Source of the DNA: Cydia pomonella
Lineage: Eukaryota; Arthropoda; Insecta; Lepidoptera; Tortricidae
DNA length: 64,000 bases
Assembly: GCF_033807575.1 (NCBI RefSeq)
Contig: NC_084730.1
Location: 3,889,986 to 3,953,985 of the forward strand
Direction of reading: 5' to 3'
The notes beneath the pieces are model-generated. The model made no database searches. It was not told the DNA's origin and was given only the letters and a program-made list of their open reading frames with translations. Shown here in pieces: positions 1-12,108 of this stretch (within the stretch, counting starts at the first letter, position 1; the number at the start of each line of letters is the position of its first letter). Made by a program: the position numbers and the translations under genes.

Positions 1-27
1 GCATACGCCGATTATTAAATGCACGTG

Positions 28-2058
28 CAGTGCCGGATTAACCATTAAGCAAAATAAGCACTTGCTTAGGGCACCACGTCTAGGGGGGCACCAAAATCGT
101 AGGAAAAAAACGCGCAGGCTGCATCGCAGTCGTAGTACTTATGTACCCATCTAATAACGAAGGGTCGTAATAGAGTGAGGACACGTAAGCACATCTCCAA
201 CCTTCTTACCGTCGGGCTTATGGCCAACCGATTTCCTCGACGTAGATTACCGATTTTGTAGCGAATTTTGCTCTCTTGCACGCCAGATGTGTCGGCCTGG
301 CCGAGTTGCTGCAGAACCACGATCCTGCGACCTAATTGTCAAACTGTTATAAAGGGCCCCGCGAAGGCACAAAACCAAAAGCAACTTATTAAGTTTCGGT
401 TTCCACTTAAGCCAAAGGCCGAGCAGTAGGAGAACCGTGATTACATAGGTTTGATTTCAAGCCACTCTTTTGCAGTTCGGCGTTAGGTCTTATGCGACGC
501 TATAGGCCTTCTACTTTGTGCAAACTGCCTTACTTTCACTTAACATGGATCGAAATCTAAGCTGTCCTCTCTCGAAGCTGGGTCTTCTGCCTTGCTCACA
601 CCTCGCCATCAGTTGTATTGTATGATAACCCACCGCGATCGGACGCTCCGGACGTTCAGCCATTCATACCTCGCCAGTGGTGAAATTCAAATGCTTTCTT
701 CCAGCTCGACCTTTGGCCTCATCCATGCCTCATCCGTAAGCGCCGATCGAACGCTCCGCGCGTTCAGCCTTATGAAAAGCTCAGCCTTAGACTTTGCCTT
801 TAAAAACACTGATTTAAACTTTCACGATTTAGGCCAATCAAATTAGATCCAAAAAAAGCGTTTTGAGGAATTAATTCCCAGCAAACTGAAAAATGTTTTA
901 ATACTTTCATTTCATTCTAAATGCGTGTAATCCAAGTTTGCTCCATCCCAGGGGGTATGCATACATTTTGGGATCCTTAGGAGATATTTTTTTCCTTTCG
1001 AAATCACGTGATTTTGAAGGACATAGGACAGTCCGTGGATTAGACACTGGTAAGAGGCGTTTTTGGATTTTTAACATGATTTTACCAAAAATAAAAAATA
1101 GGTCGATATTTTTTATTTTATACAATTTAGACTTGGAATACATATTAGGGTACCTTCAATAAATCAATATGTTTTGTTGCAAGAACATAGTTAAATTACA
1201 TTTCGGATCCTCAGATATCAGTTTTAATCATAATTAGAACAAATGTTCCGCCGGACGTACCGTTTTCGATTTTCAAGCAAAAAAAAACTCAAAAAGAGGA
1301 AACATTTATGCACACCTTCTGGAATGGAGCAAACTCGGATTACACGCATTTTTAGGACCAAATTCGAAAAAATCTAATTTTATTAGCATAATTGTGACAC
1401 ATTATTATTTAAGAAAACGGGACTTAATCGCCTTTGATAAAGTTCTAAAATTACCTCCAACGTCAAGATAATGACGTCGACTTTACCCAGTCTTCTCCGA
1501 GACCATGGGGACAACGCCGTTTTTGAAACGTCGGGTCAGTGGTAATTTTAAAAATTACCCTATTAAGTCCCAAGTCGCAAGGGTCTTAAATAGCAAATTT
1601 AAACAATAATTTGCTATTTAAGACACTTGCGGGCATTGGTTCTTGTTCTGTCTGACAAGAACCAATGGCCAATGGCTAAGCTCCTACTGAAGCTCTGCCT
1701 TTGCCCTCACATGAATGAGGTTCGCAGGAAAGCTCTAGAGGGTGCAAAACCCTGTGCGGAGTACGGCCTATGCTTTTATGTCTTCTCACACTTGGACATT
1801 GGTTGGCTCGCCTCCGGCCTTATGCGAAGCACGATTTTCAATTTGCTAACACTTGACCTTACATACTGTTGGAACATTACTGCTGCAGTACTGTCAATTT
1901 CCGTGATAAAATGATGTGTTGGATTGAAAATTCTATTCTCAGCAGTAATGCGGCAATAAACGTCACTCAATTTACCAAGAAAATTCAATGTAATCTTGAT
2001 GAGGGGGCACCATGGTCTAGAAATGCTTAGGGCATCAAAATGTCTTAATCCGGCACTG
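28..2058. mobile_element. Non-autonomous hAT transposon, 2.03 kb
   Basis: Termini are inverted (CAGTGCCGGATTAA at 28, TTAATCCGGCACTG ending 2058), with TGCTTAGGGCA-type subterminal repeats inside each end. An exact 8-bp target duplication TGCACGTG flanks it (20-27 and 2059-2066). Eight-bp duplications and CAGTG ends are hAT hallmarks. The inside has no transposase-like ORF. It has GC-richer stretches at 560-780 and 1640-1820 with repeated GCCTTATG-like motifs. Confidence 0.85.
919..1351. repeat. Fold-back MITE nested in the hAT element
   Basis: 28-bp terminal inverted arms (919-946 and 1324-1351) match with one mismatch. The interior is AT-rich and non-coding. Confidence 0.6.
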
Positions 2059-2306
2059 TGCACGTGCATCACAACTTGAGTATTATTAATTATTATTATT
2101 TTATTAATAATGTGACTACGCGTCTGTCCGTGACTTGCTCGCGCTTGACCGTAATATAAGGGATGCCTATTCGACCGAGCGAAGCAAGGTCTTAGTATTC
2201 TCACTTTATATTTCAAACGAAGCTTCATTATTAAACAAAATAGATTATTTTTGTTTTTCTTTACATACATGGAGTAGTTTCACTTTTTTTTAATTGTTCT
2301 AAATTT

Positions 2307-2543
2307 GACGACCGGTCCGGCCTAGTGGGTAGTGGCCCTGCCTATGAGGCCGATGGTCGGTTCGAGTCCCGGCAAGGGCATTTATTTGTGTGATGAGCAC
2401 AGATGTTTGTTCCTGAGTCTTGTATCTATGTATATTATATATATCGTTGTTTGAGTACCCACAATACAAGTCTCCTTGATCTTACTGTGGGGCTTAGTCA
2501 ATTTGTGTAATAATGTCCAATATTTATTTTTATTTATTATTAA
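2307..2543 (+). mobile_element. tRNA-derived SINE, family 1
   Basis: The head has pol III-like boxes (GGCCTAGTGGGTAGTGG and GGTTCGAGTCC). The body (TGTGTGATGAGCA, TATATATCGTTG, TTAGTCAATTTGTGTAATAATGTCC) recurs at 11874, 14447 and, inverted, at 33500. It is a SINE rather than a tRNA gene because the head is fused to this shared body. Confidence 0.85.
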
Positions 2544-3083
2544 ATTGGGTTTGTGAGCGGGTCGCGGTAGCGCAGTGGTTTCGTTGCCATATTATACATC
2601 ATAACGGGTGCTTTTAAAGGTAAAATATGTGGGTACATTTAGCCATTTGAAATTGTGAGGGTATACAATAAAAACGCAGGTATTTGTTACCCGATAACAC
2701 ATTGTTTGGATTATTGTTGTTAAGACATTGAGTACCGGGAACCCGCTTGGCGGGTTCTCTGTTCGTAGTCGCTTTCCTCTACAAAGCGGGAAAAACGGTG
2801 GGATCTGCTACGAGCGTAGCGCTGCGAAAAAGTTGGTAGCTTTCTTTGCTTTTTGGCAGACTTACAAAATATAACCATCGAAACTGTATTTACCAGAGAC
2901 TAGTGAATTTAAAATTCTGACAACCTCCAACATCATAACCTAGTGAGCTCTCTGATAAAGTTAACCATTTACCGCATACGAAGCCATATATGATATTCAA
3001 CTCTATTGACAGCTATTAAAGTTCAAAGTACCATGGGCAACTTTGTATGGAGCCTGGACCAAAAACCAACAGAGATGAGAGTT
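2544..3083. other. No gene; SINE-head scrap and shared GC-rich repeat
   Basis: A tRNA-like scrap (GTCGCGGTAGCGCAGTGG) lies near 2568. About 2728-2870 shares CTTTCCTCTACAAAGCGGGAAAA-type sequence with an inverted copy near 56830-56950. No coding signal is seen. Confidence 0.5.
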
Positions 3084-3386
3084 AGGTCATTAGGTAGATA
3101 TTTCAATGTACTTCATTTCGTTCTATAGGCACCAAGCGGAATTCCATTGCGGAACTGAGATATTTGTATTTTAGTCCAAATGTCGTCACCCTTATTACCC
3201 AGGCAATATAGTCCAAGTAAGTAAATCAATTGCTGCAGGGTAGATGTTCGCGAACCGCCCAGCTCTATTGCCTAAGTAATAAGGGTTCATTTTGACTAAA
3301 ATGCCAATATCTCAGTTCTGCAATGGAATCCCGCTTGGTGCCCATACAACAAAATAAAGTACATAGAAATACCTATTTAATGACCT
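3084..3386. repeat. Fold-back MITE
   Basis: Long imperfect inverted arms: AGGTCATTAGGTAGATATTTC at the left and its near-complement at the right, continuing through the GCACCAAGCGG and TTATTACC blocks. The central loop is about 40 bp. Confidence 0.65.
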
Positions 3387-4268
3387 ACTTTTCATAACTT
3401 TTGATTTTTGGACCATTTTGACGCATATTCCTTTCAACTTTATTTTTTGCAACAGATGTTATAAAATCTTGTGTTTGTATAGTGACACATTTAAGGCATT
3501 TATCGTATATATGCATATTTACCTTTAAAAGTACGTACTGAATGCATTTATGATATTTTTGTAAGCAGTATTTAAAACTGTTAGGTGTTAGCGTAAGGGC
3601 GTTATATGAATGATAATTAGCAAATCAATAGCACGTCAGTCACACACCAACATGTCTGCGAGCGGACCGATGTGAGTCTTATTTGAAAGCATGAAGGTTT
3701 CATTTACAGTGTACGCCATAACATGTATATGCGTTCTAGGCGCTGTGGATATATCTTTCGACGACTTTTATGTTTTTAGAGTTTTTTTTAATGTTTAACT
3801 CTTTGAACGTCAATGACGACAATTTAGGCGCGCGGGTGCAGCCCAATTTCAACCTTCGTGCATTCCGTTAAGGTTCACGATACCGCTCCGCGCACGATAG
3901 TCGTGGCTTTGAGAGGGTTAAGAATGTGTTTATACAGGCTGATTCAACAAAGCTGGTGTTTAATTTCGCCGCTAGGGGCGCTAGTGTAGACGGAGTTTCA
4001 GAATGTCAAATGCATAGTATTTTTGGGGGTCGCAAGCTTTTCGTATCGCAAATTTTCACTCCTTATTCATAATTGCGGTAAATCTTTTTTTCTATTTTGG
4101 ATTATTCATGGTAAACATTAGCTGATATAGTTTAATAATTGTTAGTGGTTTAAAAAAGTGCCAAGTAATATATACAAGGTGGTCAAAAAATATGCGTATT
4201 CCCGTTGCCAGGGAGGTTTTGGGCTTATAGTGAGCAACCTTTACTATTGGACCAACCCCGAAATAAAC
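3387..4268. other. No gene seen
   Basis: AT-rich DNA without a credible ORF. The stretch from about 4175 may be the start of the element listed next. Confidence 0.4.
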
Positions 4269-4432
4269 AGTGTGTTTCTTTTCGTTGTCGATTATTGCAA
4301 ATAACTTTTGTTCGAAAAAATTTTTTTTAATATTTTGTTCTAATTAAAAAAAATATTAACGTCAGAGCATTCCTGAGAAGTAACCCTACGTGGGATTTCA
4401 GGGTTTGTCCAATGGCTAAGGTCACCCTGTAG
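4269..4432 (+). repeat. Interspersed repeat, copy 1 of 2
   Basis: Nearly identical to 48862-49025, including the CAGAGCATTCCTGAGAAGTAAC block and the GGTCACCCTGTA end. Both copies are in the same orientation. Confidence 0.7.
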
Positions 4433-4439
4433 ATTCAAA

Positions 4440-4800
4440 ATCCTCTTCTTCTTCCGGCCTTGTCCCATTTCTAATTGGGGTCGGCTCTCCTAATCCTCCT
4501 CCAGAGATATCGTTTCTGGGTCGTCGCTGGGTCTAAATTGTTATTGTAGAGGTCTTTTGTAGTTTCTGACATCCAGGTAGTAAGGGGTCTGCCACGAGGA
4601 TTTGGTCCCGATATGAGGCTTAGTGCACTCTTTATTATATGCTCATCTGGTCTTCTCATGACATGGCCGTACCAGCGCAGGCGCGATTCTGAAACTTTGG
4701 TTTGTATAGGCCTGATCTTATAGCTTCCGCGGATGTAGACATTAGGCACTTTATCAAAAATGGTCACTCCTGCAGCCCAGCTGAGCAGCCACATGAACTC
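4440..4800 (-). mobile_element. RTE-type LINE, C-terminal remnant
   Basis: The minus-strand frame encodes ESRLRWYGHVMRRPD and NPRGRPLTTWMS, the typical tail downstream of the reverse transcriptase in RTE-like LINEs. It is 5' truncated. Confidence 0.75.
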
Positions 4801-5039
4801 GGTTCAGCTGTAGCTTGGTAGTCGGCCAGCATTCCGCAAATATAGATTCAAAATATAATGGAATGGCAGCTGTAGCTTATTCATATTCATATTTATTATT
4901 AATAATGTACACATACATTACATGTCAAAATTACAATTAGTGAAATGAAGTTAAGCGGATTCTAGTTAATACCAACATCTAGATAATAATATTAAAATAT
5001 TCACATAATGTGTTCAATAAAGTTACAAATTAAAAATTA

Positions 5040-5217
5040 TAATAATTGGTTACTGAGTGGGACCCACGGAACACCATAGACGGTGCAGATCGGGGCGCTG
5101 GCAGACAGAAGGAGATGGCTGGACGACTTGGACGCATTCTATCCGAAATGGTGGGAAAATGACAATGACCGGTCGAGTGGAGAAAACGATGGTGGGGGGG
5201 GGGGGGGGGGGGGGGGG
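5040..5217 (+). mobile_element. LINE C-terminal scrap followed by a poly-G run
   Basis: One frame reads RRRWLDDLDAFYPKWW, a LINE C-terminal motif. It ends in an uninterrupted run of about 24 G at 5194-5217. Confidence 0.5.
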
Positions 5218-6158
5218 ATACTAAAGTAAGCTAACAAAAAAGTACATCAGCTTTGGTGAATTAATTTTGATTCAAATTATCTTTAAATATGATTTGCCAA
5301 TTATCATTCGTGTAATGACAGCTTATCTGTATATAATAACATCAAAACTGCACATTTTGTAACAAAATCAAGAAAAATCACACGAAAAACATAAATATGG
5401 ACAATAAATCAAATATCGCATTTTATTAAAATCCTTCTACCTAATATAATAAAGCTTTTGATAATTTCTATGAAACTGTCAAATCAAATATAACGACCTT
5501 CGAGCAACACCGGCTTCCGACACGTCGTAAGGGAGGAGAGAGTAATTTTTTGCGGGAAACGTGCACACAGTCGCACTTCTCACTCATTACTCAGGGATGT
5601 TAAACATACAAAATCCAATCTGTAATGACGACACAAATACATAGAAAATGACACACGTCAAAGACAAATCTTGCACAACTCGATCTCTTTGTGTACGGAC
5701 GAGTCACAACATGCACCGCCATAGGCACAGTTGTGCCTATGCTTTGGCAGAGGGGAAATAGTATGAATGCCATCTCCCTTCCCTGTGTTGCTCGAAGATG
5801 AAGACTTATAAATACATTTATGACAAATTATCAAGTCTGGTTTTTTAAACTTCAGATAATACTCGTATCTGACTCAAAAAGGGAAGAATAGCTTTGCGAT
5901 CCTAATTTATATGAATTTCGGGAGAAAACGATTTCCACTAACTAAATCTTAACCGATCACTTCGATTTTGATGTCGATCGCTTCAGCATAATATATTCTA
6001 TGTTTATAGGCAAAATTTGAAAAACAGGAAAACTTATAAATCTAGTTTTTCATTGTGTCAATAACAAACTAAAAAATCATGGAGGATGGAAAATATTTAG
6101 AAGTGGAAAAACTTTTTTTCTATGGACAAGTACTTGGTATTCTTCCCTCTTGAATAAT
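5218..6158. other. No gene; weak fold-back
   Basis: Nothing coding is seen. CGAGCAACAC near 5502 and its complement near 5783 suggest an old palindromic element. Confidence 0.35.
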
Positions 6159-6290
6159 ATATGTGACATTATCTATGAAAAGGGACCTTATTGTCGATGG
6201 TTATTAACGATACTCCGATACAAATACAATGCAGCGCGGCGTAAGCGCCATCAACAATAAGGTCCCTTTTCATAGATAATGCCACATATT
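6159..6290. repeat. Fold-back MITE
   Basis: Arms of about 36 bp (ATTATCTATGAAAAGGGACC and complement) surround a GC-richer centre. Confidence 0.65.
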
Positions 6291-6589
6291 TCTTTTGTCA
6301 TATGAAAGAAAAGGATAGCACGAAATTCAACTAGTGTTAAACGGGGTATGGGAAAATCAACCTTAGGTAAAAAGATAAATCACGTTTGATATTTCAGTGA
6401 AATTGTAACAGAACACTCAATTTTTAAATTGGTATGTAGGAACCGTGCGAGTTGGAGGGTCTGCCATCTTGTGGCCTAAATCGGAAACTTAAATTGTTAA
6501 AAACACGCTAAAGCAGGTGCTATTCTACAGTTCATATGCTCCCTTGCGCGTTGTAGTGTCTGCCATCTAGTGGCTTAAATCTAACAATA

Positions 6590-7341
6590 AAAGAGCCCAC
6601 TGATTACCAGTTCGCCGAACGATATCGGCTTGCCAATTATTCGGTGACAGAAGGGGTGAGATAATTTATATGATTTAGGTATATACAGGGTGATTTCTGG
6701 GTCGTGATCCAGAACCACTTTTTCTGAATCTATAAATGATTTACATAATCATACGGTAGTATTTGATTGAAACTTAATTACTCTGAGTTTTATTATTTTT
6801 CAAGTAAAATTAATCTTATACGAAGTAATCATGGTCACCCTATGACTTTTCACATACGCGACAAGACGTCACATTGAGTAGAGTGACCAAACTGTATGCA
6901 AACATGTTTTTTCTACTTGTCATCTGAAGAATAATCATAATTATTGGTGATAATAAATAATGAGCAACATCATTAGACTCATCTTTGAATTCTGTGTGAT
7001 GTCTTGTTCTCTTGCTCCACGACCCAGAAATCATCCTGTATTTAATTATATATGTACTTAGCTATTCATAAATAATATGTCAGAGCTCTTGGGCGGTCAA
7101 ATACGAACTGGTTTATTCATCGAGCTGTAAGTCACCCTTTGAGCTTACAACCCCTCTGGTGTTGCAAGTGTCTATGGGCGGCGGTAATCTCTTACCATCA
7201 GGTGATCCGTCTGCTCGTTTTCCTTCTCTATCATAAAAAAAGTCGTTATGGGGTCGTGACGTCACACAACCACAGGGCGGCTATCAAGAGAATAACTGAC
7301 AGACCGATATCGTCCGGCGAACTAGAAGTGGGCCCCTTTAA
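6590..7341. repeat. Composite fold-back element with two insertions
   Basis: Outer arms (6590-6643 and 7289-7341) share CGATATCGKCYKGYCARTTATTC-type sequence with the intact palindrome at 58805-58915. Inside lie a TA-flanked MITE and a copy of the ACCATCAGGTGATCCGTCTGC repeat (about 7130-7240, minus). Just upstream (6440-6590) are two GTGCGMGTTGKAGKGTCTGCCATCT motifs, also seen near 58975 and 62655. Confidence 0.6.
6686..7038. mobile_element. TA-flanked MITE (Tc1/mariner-like)
   Basis: Terminal inverted repeats begin CAGGGTGATTTCTGGGTCGT with one mismatch between the ends. TA dinucleotides flank both sides (6684-6685, 7039-7040). Confidence 0.65.
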
Positions 7342-7344
7342 GAA

Positions 7345-8028
7345 ATAAACAGAGGTCTGCCCATACAGCACGTTCCCTGTATCAAGTAAGTTATTGTTAC
7401 ATGCCATTTTCGAAACATCTTTTTTTATAAAACTTGAAAAAAATAGACTGTCTCAGCCAACATTTCTTATTTATTGTTAGTTCGAAATTTATACGTAAAT
7501 AATTATGATATGAAGAGAATACTCGATTTATATATAAAATTAAATTCTCTATATATATATATATATATATGTATATGAAGCATATGGAAAAATACTAATT
7601 TTCATATGTCTTATTAGTCTTATTACTACCACGAAATTGTATCATTGAAAATACTTTGAATGTTTTTCCCTGTATTTCTACCAATTTCTAATTTATCTTC
7701 AAAACGGATTGACCGATTTACTTGCAGCTTTGTAAGGGATATCTGATACATCAGCAAAATAATTCTCAAATAGATTTTGTGGCCGATTTTTATTTTGATG
7801 TCGGATTTTCGTCATATTTTGATAAAATTTTGTGGATATATACGGTTCCCTATTCTGTACAAAATTCGCACAATATCACTGTATGTCCTAAACAATCTTA
7901 CGCACACGAAAAACTATGGTATTTTCGTGTCGTAAGCTATTATTTCGTAATCATACCGATCAGAATAAGGAGCTCTTCAAACCAGTAAAATTTGATCTAA
8001 ATTAACGAAAAAAATCCACCCTTGTACA
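7345..8028. other. No gene; AT microsatellite
   Basis: Contains an (AT)n tract near 7550-7571. Open frames here are not supported. Confidence 0.4.
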
Positions 8029-8160
8029 ATCGCCATCAGATATATCGGAGCGTCCTAGGTGTCCACAAATATCTGAACATGCACTCTAACGCCATGGCAA
8101 TAGAGGCGTGTTCAGATATTTTGTGAGCACTTTCGCCGCTCCGATATATCTGATGGCGAC
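8029..8160. repeat. Fold-back MITE
   Basis: TCGCCATCAGATATATCGGA and its exact complement form the ends. The interior repeats TGTTCAGATATT in inverted form. Confidence 0.7.
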
Positions 8161-8585
8161 TGTAGGTATTGCATTGTACAAAACAGAATACACATATGGC
8201 ACAAAACAGGCAATAAAAAGGCGAACTTACCTTTTAAGGGGATCTCTGCCAGTTAACGTTTAACAGGTGTCGTTTATGTTTTAACAGAAACATACATTAG
8301 AATTCCTCAGTCTTATTTATATTAATCAATGAATGGGAAATTAATTTCGCATTATACCGAATATTGAGAATTTAATACCTAGTAGGTATTCCCAATGGTA
8401 GTAATTCTTGGTAGTAAGGTATAATTCTAACTGCCTGCAAGCAGCACATACGTACTCTAAATTGAACCATAGCTATAGGAATTTACGGTTCAATATGCAT
8501 TAGTGATATCCTGAGGTTGAACTTCGCCTTTCACTTGAAATTATACTTCGCGCGTCTAATAATGATCCCTATGATGGTTCATTAC

Positions 8586-8808
8586 TAGGGTTCCGTACCC
8601 AAAGGGTAAAACGGGACCCTATTACTAAGACTCCGCTGTCCATCCGTCTGTCTATCCGTCTGTCATCAGGCTGTATCTCATGAACCGTAATAGCTAAAAC
8701 AGTTGAAAATTTCACAGATGATGTATTTTCTGTAGCCGATATAACAACAAATACTAAAAAGTAAGGAACCCTCGGTAGGCGAGTCCGACTCGCACTTGTC
8801 CGGTTTTT
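8586..8808 (+). repeat. GGGTTCCGTA-family repeat, short copy
   Basis: Begins TAGGGTTCCGTACC and ends near GAGTCCGACTCGCACTTG. The same ends recur at 10945, 21421, 26039, 36826 and 60778. Confidence 0.7.
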
Positions 8809-8815
8809 AAACAAG

Positions 8816-9303
8816 GTGTTACAAAAATAGTGGGGAACCGTTTAAGGGCACGTTGGGTATCGTGTCCTGACTATATTCTGTATCTTTAGGTATTTAAATA
8901 AAAGTACACAAACAATTTGTACATTTTCGGGTAGTTATAACATTTAGCGGTTAACCAACCAAATACAAAACCGCCTGGTTATGTCACTGAATAACCTAAC
9001 TTCAGCCTACATTATTAAATTTGATCATGTAATGTTTTCATCTAGTTCAACTAGCTTAAGGAGCCATTTGAGGGTAGATTTTGTTTATATTTGTTTAAAT
9101 ACCCTAAAGATACAGAATATAGGAAAAAGTAAAAGTAAAAATGTTTTCACGCAAAAAAACTTTTGGCCTTTGTATGCAGGGTTGGCCGACTTGGACGACC
9201 AGCCCCAAAAAAAATGCGTCAAAATGTTTTTCTTTTACTTTTTCCTAACTATAACATTATACTGAATATTATATTAAATGGATCCCCACTATTTTTGTTA
9301 CAA
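8816..9303. repeat. Fold-back element with two nested arm pairs
   Basis: Outer ends GTTACAAAAATAGTGGGGA and complement; inner arms at 8871-8900 and 9093-9122 (CTATATTCTGTATCTTTAGG and complement). Confidence 0.65.
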
Positions 9304-9349
9304 TCTGTATGGAGCAGTTGTCAATAGTAGTATAGTTGGATGTTTGTAC

Positions 9350-9498
9350 AGTCAGACCAAGATAAGTTGGCAGCGATTTTGATAGCCAGTGCAAGTGTTA
9401 TTTTAATCGTCAAAAATCTATGAAATTATGACGTTTACTTAACACTTGCACAGGCTGATGGGGTATCAAAATCACTGCCAACTTAGCTTGGTCTGACT
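9350..9498. repeat. Fold-back MITE
   Basis: Arms AGTCAGACCAAGATAAGTTG and near-complement surround TAACACTTGCA-type inner repeats. Confidence 0.65.
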
Positions 9499-9591
9499 CT
9501 AGACATTTATTGGAAAAATATCATGAAACATTTAAGTAATAAAAATACGGTAAAAACATATTTCTTCTTGATTTGGAGGAACTGTCATGGG

Positions 9592-9709
9592 GATCAGAGG
9601 GCCTACCGTTAACCACGTTCGACGTGTTGCCTCCCTGTCACGCTTACGTACGAATTTACAAGTGCGAGAGGCAACACGTCGAACGTGGTTCGCGGTAGGC
9701 CCTCAGATC
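9592..9709. repeat. Fold-back MITE
   Basis: GATCAGAGGGCCTACCG and GTTCGACGTGTTGCCTC are mirrored by complements at the other end. The loop is about 30 bp. Confidence 0.65.
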
Positions 9710-10140
9710 GACGCGTGAAGTAGGTTTAAGTTTAAGTGTAAGGCCTGAGTGGACGCTGGAGTTGGGCGTGCAGCGTGCATATTAAACAAATGCAAACGTA
9801 TAGGAGCGGCCGCAGTTCACGCTGCTCACATCACGTGAGCCCGACGCCACGCTGCACGCCCCGCCGAACGCTCCGCTTCGAGCGGCCACCACCACCCTCG
9901 GGGCGTGTTGCCGCTTGCAGTCGTAGTTGGAATGATACCTTTATTGGGGTTGTAAAATATGGGCCAAGTCTGGCCAGTCGCGAGCTTTAAGCAGGGCCAT
10001 GCTGTTATGTAATTAATCTATTCTTATGAACTAATGTAAAATACGCGCTTATGTAGCCGTAGCTGGAGAATAAATGATATTCGAAACAATTTGTAAGTTT
10101 TATTTCAAAAATATTTCTTTCATCTTTCCCACCCTACTGT
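9710..10140. other. No gene; GC-rich patch
   Basis: About 9740-9910 is GC-rich with GCGTGCAGCGTG and its complement, suggesting another palindromic element. No splice-supported ORF is seen. Confidence 0.35.
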
Positions 10141-10350
10141 TGAACAAAGGTTTTTTTTTTTAATACTACATCGGTGGCAAACAAGCATATTGCCCGCCTG
10201 ATGGTAAGCAGTCTCCGTAGCCTATGTACGCCTCCAACTCCAGAGGAGTTACATGCGTTCTTCAAAAAGGAGTGTACAAGCAACGCGCATGTAATATCTG
10301 CTTACCATCAGGCGGGCCGTATGCTTGTTTGCCACCGACGTGGTATTAAA
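10141..10350. repeat. Inverted pair of the GATGGTAAGCAG repeat
   Basis: GGTGGCAAACAAGCATA...CCTGATGGTAAGCAG is followed within 100 bp by its complement. Single copies of related sequence lie at 7130, 13901, 44500 and 49340. Confidence 0.65.
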
Positions 10351-10621
10351 AAAGAATGCGCGTTGCCGACCCTAACTCTCCGCCCCCTCGTTGAGCTCTG
10401 GTAACCTTACTCAACGGCAGGAACACAACACTATGAGTAGGGTCTAGTGTTACTTGGCTGCGTTTTCTGCGCAGTTGGGCTCTGCTCTAGATCTGGAATG
10501 ACATACGCTGTGCTGTGCCCTACTACACAGCGAGATGACAATCACATTGCCCATACCTCTCTTTTGGACGTAGTTCAAGGACGTACCCGGGTCTACATGT
10601 ACCGGGTGACATTGAAATATT
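10351..10621. other. No gene recognised
   Basis: Short open frames here show no recognisable motif. Confidence 0.3.
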
Positions 10622-10757
10622 ATGGTACAGTCAGCGTCAAATACTTCGTAGCAGTCAAAGTGGCCAAATAGTTCGGTACACCATACTAAATATATGGTGT
10701 ACCGAACTATTTTGGCTACTTTGACTGCTACGAAGTATTTGACGCTGACTGTACCAT
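10622..10757. repeat. Near-perfect 136-bp palindrome (MITE)
   Basis: ATGGTACAGTCAGCGTCAAA and its exact complement form the ends. The two halves match almost throughout, with a centre near 10690. The terminus resembles the element at 38389-38632. Confidence 0.75.
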
Positions 10758-10944
10758 CAAGCTGATCTGATGCTCGAGTAGCTTTGCGAGGGTTTCAATA
10801 AGGCACGAGGGTTGAACAAATTTTGCTACGCAGTGAAACACATAAATTTGACCGCTCGCGAGGGAAAAACTAACTGTAAAACGTTACAAATCAAATTCAT
10901 AATGAAGGCTATTCAATATTTATAAAAGGCAACTTTCTCATCCA

Positions 10945-11003
10945 TTTTTAGGGTTCCGTAGCCAAATGGCATAAAACGGAACCCTTATAGTTTCGCCATG
11001 TCC

Positions 11004-11042
<39 letters not shown>

Positions 11043-11663
11043 CGAGGCTTTGCTCCGTGGTCGTTAGTGCTAGAAAGCTGAAATTTGGCATGGATATATA
11101 AATCAATTAAGCCGACAAAGTCGTACAATAAAATCTAAAAATTTAATTTTTTTTAGGGTACCTCCCCTACACCTAAAGTGGGGGTGATTTTTTTTTTCGC
11201 TTCAACCCTAGAGTGTGGAGTATCGTTGGAAAGGTCTTTCAAAACTAATAGGGGTTTTCACGAAACATTTTTTGATAAAGTGAATATATTCGGAGATAAT
11301 CGCTCCGAAAGAAAAAAAAAATGTGTCCCCCCCCCTCTAACTTTTGAACCATAGGTCCAAAAAATATGAAAAAAATCGTGGAAGTAGAGCTTAAGAAAGA
11401 CATTAAATGAAAACTATAGCGGACATGATCAGTTTAGCTATTTTTGAGTTATCGCAAAAAGTTTTCCCTTCATAGTAAAAAGACTTATTTTAATTAGGTA
11501 CTGATTATGCAAATTTGCCTATTTGTTTAACTCAGGTGAAAGGTACCGTTTCATCCCTTGGTTAACAATTTACTATACTTTAAGCTCCAGTTTAGCTTAT
11601 TGTGACGGAAGAGTAACTACGGAACCCTACACTGAGCGTGGCCTGACATGCTCTTGGCCGGTT
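10945..11663 (+). repeat. GGGTTCCGTA-family repeat, 0.7-kb copy
   Basis: Starts TTTTTAGGGTTCCGTAGCC, contains a (GTCT)n tract at about 11000-11042, and ends GGAACCCTACACTGAGCG...GGCCGGTTATT. Confidence 0.75.
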
Positions 11664-11873
11664 ATTGAATAATAAAGAGAGCCTGTATGGTGAAATAGTT
11701 ATTTCCTTTACAAGGGGAAGAAGTTTTTGTGTTACTAAGTAAGCGAAAGATTTCATAATTGAATCTTGAGCGTTGCGAGGGTTTCAAGGTACGAAGGCTA
11801 AACTAGAGTGAGATGCAAAAGTGAGTCAAATGTAGTTCCTTAATAATATGCAAATATATTGATAATATATTTG

Positions 11874-12108
11874 ACGAGCGGTCTGGCCTAGTGGGTAGTG
11901 ACCCTGCCTATGAAGCCGATGGTCTTCGAATTCCGGTTCGGGCATTTATTTGTGTGATGAGCAGCACATATTTCTTCCTGAGTAGGATGCTTTATATGTA
12001 TTTAAGTATATGTATATTATATATATCGTTGTCTGAGTACCCACAACAAGCCTTATTGGCTTACCGTGGGACAATCAATTTGTGTAAGAATGTCCCTATA
12101 ATATTTAT
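11874..12108 (+). mobile_element. tRNA-derived SINE, family 1
   Basis: Same head (TGGCCTAGTGGGTAGTGACC) and body as 2307-2543. It lies about 340 bp upstream of paralog A's ATG. Confidence 0.85.

Noticed and set aside
2307..2400. tRNA genes
   Set aside because: The A/B-box-like heads are fused to shared SINE bodies and recur four times.
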